Positions 61,209 to 64,000 of a stretch of 64,000 bases of DNA are shown piece by piece (positions within the stretch are counted from its first letter, which is position 1; the number at the start of each line of letters is the position of its first letter). The notes beneath the pieces are model-generated. The model was not told the DNA's origin. It searched no databases and worked only from the letters and a program-made list of their open reading frames with translations. The stretch lies in NCBI GenBank assembly GCA_035629075.1, contig DASPIK010000095.1, positions 1 to 64,000 of the forward strand, written 5' to 3'. Source of the stretch: JAEZPW01 sp035629075. GTDB taxonomy: Bacteria > Acidobacteriota > Terriglobia > Terriglobales > Acidobacteriaceae. The position numbers were made by a program, and so were the translations under genes.

Positions 61209-64000
61209 ATGAAATCAGGCAGGCTGCAATACTTGTATTCTTTTATAACAGCTGTCCTGCTGGCCATCGCTGCAACCGTTTTCTCCCCGGTAAGTTACGG
61301 GCAGAGCACGGCAGCTACGATCACGGGCACGGTGCTGGATCAAACCGGCGCCGCGGTTCCGGACGTGAAGATAGCCTTAACCAACATCAACACAGGTTTC
61401 CGACGCCAGGTCGAAACCAACGATCAAGGCTATTTCGTCCTGCCGCAATTGCAGCCGGGCCAGTACAAACTCCAGGCATTCCGTGAAGGTTTTGCACTGG
61501 TCGACATTCCAGATATCACGCTCAACGCCAGTGACCGCCGCGATCTTCAAATCAAGCTGAAAGTTTCGACAGCGTCCGAGAGCGTGACCATCAGCGCCAG
61601 CGCGATTACGGTGAACACTTCGGACGGCACAGTGTCTACCGTGGTCGATCGTCAATTCGTAGAGAGACTTCCACTTAACGGTCGAAGCTTTCAGCCGCTC
61701 ATTCTGCTGACCCCTGGCGTGGTGCAGACGCCATCAAACGGCGGCAATGTAGGCCAGTTCAGCGTGAATGGCCAGAGGAGCAACTCCAATTACTTTCAGA
61801 TTGATGGAGTGAGTGCGAATGCCGGCGTTGTCACCTTCGCCGGCGGCGGTGCCTCGACGGCCATCGGTCAGCAGATGGCGGGAGCAACGCCAGGCGTAAC
61901 CGCTTTCGGCAGCACCGGCAGCATGGTTTCCGTCGATGCATTGGAAGAGTTCAAGATCCAGACGTCCACCTACTCCGCCCAGTTCGGGCGACAGCCCGGA
62001 GCGCAGGTGCAGATGGTTACGCGATCTGGCACGAACACGCTCCACGGCACGGTATTCAATTATTTCCGTAACGACATTTTTGATGCGCGCGACTATTTCA
62101 ATCCAAAGCCTGACCGGCAGGCACCGCTGCGAATGAACGATTTCGGCGGCACGCTTAGCGGACCGATACTAAGGAACAGCACGTTTTTCTTCTTCTCGTA
62201 CGAAGGCTTGCGCCTGCGAGAACCGGACAATGATACTTGGTATGTTCCTTCCCTGCAGATGCGTAACAGTGCAAACCCGGCATTCAAGGAACTATTGAAC
62301 GCTTTCCCGCTTCCGACGGGACCGGAAGTGTCACCAGGTTGGGCACCCTTCGTGACCCCATACTCGAACCCGATGACGATGAATTCGTACAGTCTTCGTC
62401 TTGATCACTCGATCGGGAGCAAAGTGACGCTGTTCGGCAGGTACAGCGAGACACCGTCTGAAAGCATGACCCGCAGGCTTTCGGTGCTCACGGGCGACAA
62501 AGACATGAGCCGATCAGTGACTTTAGGCGCCACTGCTACGCTGACCTCAAGGCTGAGCAATGAGTTTAGGGTCAATTACACGAAATCTCGCGGCCAGTCG
62601 CATCGCTCTCTCGACGATTTTGGCGGCGCCGTCCCGGTGGACGAGTCAGTGCTTCTATGGGGCAACACCGGACCTGGCACGAGGATGGGAACGTTCACTT
62701 ACAGCATTCCTGGCGCAACTGCTGCCTCGATAACCGCCGGCGATTTTGTTGATTTGCACCAGCGGCAGTTGAACATTGTCGACAACGTGGCTTGGGCCAA
62801 AGGCACTCACCAGCTAAAGTTCGGTGTCGACTATCGGCGTCTCGCTCCCACGTATGGTCCGTTCGCGTATTCCGGGACCGTCACTGTTAGGACCGCTTCG
62901 TATCTGACTGGAACCACCGCATACGTCAACAATGTGAATATAAGTTCCAAGCGTGAAGCTCGACCGCGGTTCCAGAACCTGTCTCTTTATGCGCAGGACA
63001 CCTGGAAGGTCACCCCGCGTTTCACGCTCGACTACGGAGTGAGGTGGGAACTGAATCCACCACCCGAAGAGGCAACTGGAATAGTTCCCCCGGTCATAGA
63101 GGGGATCACCGGCGACTTGGCTTCGGGATTCGATACGACCCAAGCACGAATCGATCCGAACGCCACCTCTCTCTACAAGACCTTCTACAGGGCGTTCGCG
63201 CCTAGAGTCGGGGCTGCCTACCAGTTGAACCAGGACAGCGGACGGGAAACCGTGCTGCGCGGTGGTTTCGGCGTGTTTTATGATCTCGGTAGCGGCCAAA
63301 GCCTGAACGGATTTACCAGCACGTACCCGTTCAGTTCGCTAAAAAATATCACTACCAGGACTGCGTTTCCGCTTTCCGCTGAGCTATCCGCTTCCAATCC
63401 TTTGCCACAACAGCCATGGACACCGACAACCATGTCCAACTTTTTCCTGGTCGATTCGAACCTGAAGCTGCCCTATACGCTTCAGTGGAACGTAGCGGTC
63501 GAACAGTCGCTGGGAAATGAGCAAACGATCAGCGTCTCGTATGTCGGCTCGGCCGGACGCAAACTTCTAACCAGAGCTAATCTGAATGGGAAACGAGACA
63601 GCACCGAGACTCGGCCTAACCCGGCGTTCGCGGCGCTGATTCTGGCCACTAACGGACCGACTTCGGATTACCACTCAATGCAGGTGAAGTATCACCGTCG
63701 CCTCTCGCACGGTCTTCAGGCGTTGGTGAACTACACATGGTCGCATTCGATTGATACCGTTTCGGACGAAATAAACTACGGCAGCCTGCTGCGGGCGAGT
63801 TCCGATTTCGACGCGCGGCACAATTTGTCCGCTGCGCTTACGTATGAACTGCCGACGCTAGTAGATACGGGCTCAATGAGCGAGCCATTTTCCAAAGCTC
63901 TAAAGAGCGTCGTGAACGGCTGGTGGATCGATAGCACGTTGTACGCTCAGTCCGGTGCGCCATTCGAAGTCACGGCCGGAAGCATGACCCTGGATGACGG
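61209..64000 (+). CDS. Oar-like TonB-dependent receptor (partial, runs off the window)
   Basis: From ATG 61209 (preceded by a G-rich site) an open frame continues past 64000, over 930 residues. A signal peptide (about 1-32, ending SYGQ) leads into a carboxypeptidase-regulatory-like domain (ITGTVLDQTGAAVPDVKIAL), a plug with FSVNGQRSNSNYFQIDGV and QFGRQPGAQVQMVTRSGTN, and the barrel (FFFFSYEGLRLREP, DTWKVTPRFTLDYGVRWE). No extra N-terminal signalling domain is seen. It follows the sigma/anti-sigma pair by 34 bases and is likely their target. The C-terminus is outside the window. Confidence 0.92.
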   Translation, partial: MKSGRLQYLYSFITAVLLAIAATVFSPVSYGQSTAATITGTVLDQTGAAVPDVKIALTNINTGFRRQVETNDQGYFVLPQLQPGQYKLQAFREGFALVDIPDITLNASDRRDLQIKLKVSTASESVTISASAITVNTSDGTVSTVVDRQFVERLPLNGRSFQPLILLTPGVVQTPSNGGNVGQFSVNGQRSNSNYFQIDGVSANAGVVTFAGGGASTAIGQQMAGATPGVTAFGSTGSMVSVDALEEFKIQTSTYSAQFGRQPGAQVQMVTRSGTNTLHGTVFNYFRNDIFDARDYFNPKPDRQAPLRMNDFGGTLSGPILRNSTFFFFSYEGLRLREPDNDTWYVPSLQMRNSANPAFKELLNAFPLPTGPEVSPGWAPFVTPYSNPMTMNSYSLRLDHSIGSKVTLFGRYSETPSESMTRRLSVLTGDKDMSRSVTLGATATLTSRLSNEFRVNYTKSRGQSHRSLDDFGGAVPVDESVLLWGNTGPGTRMGTFTYSIPGATAASITAGDFVDLHQRQLNIVDNVAWAKGTHQLKFGVDYRRLAPTYGPFAYSGTVTVRTASYLTGTTAYVNNVNISSKREARPRFQNLSLYAQDTWKVTPRFTLDYGVRWELNPPPEEATGIVPPVIEGITGDLASGFDTTQARIDPNATSLYKTFYRAFAPRVGAAYQLNQDSGRETVLRGGFGVFYDLGSGQSLNGFTSTYPFSSLKNITTRTAFPLSAELSASNPLPQQPWTPTTMSNFFLVDSNLKLPYTLQWNVAVEQSLGNEQTISVSYVGSAGRKLLTRANLNGKRDSTETRPNPAFAALILATNGPTSDYHSMQVKYHRRLSHGLQALVNYTWSHSIDTVSDEINYGSLLRASSDFDARHNLSAALTYELPTLVDTGSMSEPFSKALKSVVNGWWIDSTLYAQSGAPFEVTAGSMTLDD

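Noticed and set aside
61377..61655. Minus-strand frame of 92 codons at the start of the last receptor
   Set aside because: Antisense shadow of the receptor's carboxypeptidase-regulatory domain; the plus frame is clearly coding.

Overview
The window looks like part of an Acidobacteriota chromosome, class Terriglobia. The evidence is two Oar-type TonB-dependent receptors with an N-terminal carboxypeptidase-regulatory-like domain, a PilZ/GAF/TonB fusion, a hopanoid-type glycosyltransferase (HpnI-like), a FucP-type sugar permease, moderately high G+C and several small proteins whose style I associate with that phylum. The assignment rests on gene content, not on a search. No phage, complete insertion sequence, CRISPR array or rRNA was seen. 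One tRNA gene (Pro, anticodon CGG) is present.

Layout. 1-1238: tail of an unknown protein, a hairpin-rich spacer with a 38-bp tandem repeat, and an Asp/Glu racemase-family enzyme. 1376-17096: a probable beta-glucan utilisation locus with a FucP-type permease, GH16 endoglucanase lipoprotein, two LacI regulators, two GH30 enzymes, a TonB-dependent receptor and a GH3 beta-glucosidase with a PA14 insert. LacI-type palindromes lie in the two regulator-linked promoter regions. 17184-19807: a two-gene molybdenum hydroxylase. 19919-29596: PilZ-GAF-TonB protein, HhH lipoprotein, PfkB kinase, GT39 and GT21/HpnI-like glycosyltransferases, small membrane proteins and an M23 peptidase. 29944-31049: tRNA-Pro, a secreted unknown and an Rhs-core remnant. 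31224-40116: a phosphate regulon (phoB, phoR, a 60-aa membrane protein, pstS, a porin, pstC, pstA, pstB, phoU), with 11-bp-period Pho-box-like repeats before phoB, pstS and pstC. 40242-43188: an arsenic operon (54-aa Cys-rich protein, arsR, arsM, acr3, arsC) with a readable promoter/operator. 43510-48884: a PQQ sugar dehydrogenase, then an iron operon with a DtxR regulator, a membrane-anchored DtxR/double-FeoA protein and a FeoB split into GTPase and permease genes. 49181-57204: a radical SAM protein, then a cold-adaptation-like group (fatty acid desaturase, RRM protein, 58-aa basic protein, DEAD helicase, cold shock protein), an SRPBCC-like unknown, a B12-binding radical SAM enzyme and ribosomal protein S21. 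57303-64000: small and secreted unknowns, then an ECF sigma factor, a large zinc-finger anti-sigma protein and a second Oar-type receptor that runs off the window.

How the genes may work together. In the glucan locus, GH16 would cut beta-1,3-glucan outside the cell, the GH30 enzymes would act on beta-1,6-linked or other beta-glucosides, the receptor would import oligosaccharides, GH3 would release glucose and the permease would take it up. The LacI proteins would be the repressors. The phosphate, arsenic and iron loci are each self-contained regulator-plus-transport modules. The sigma/anti-sigma pair probably controls the adjacent receptor.
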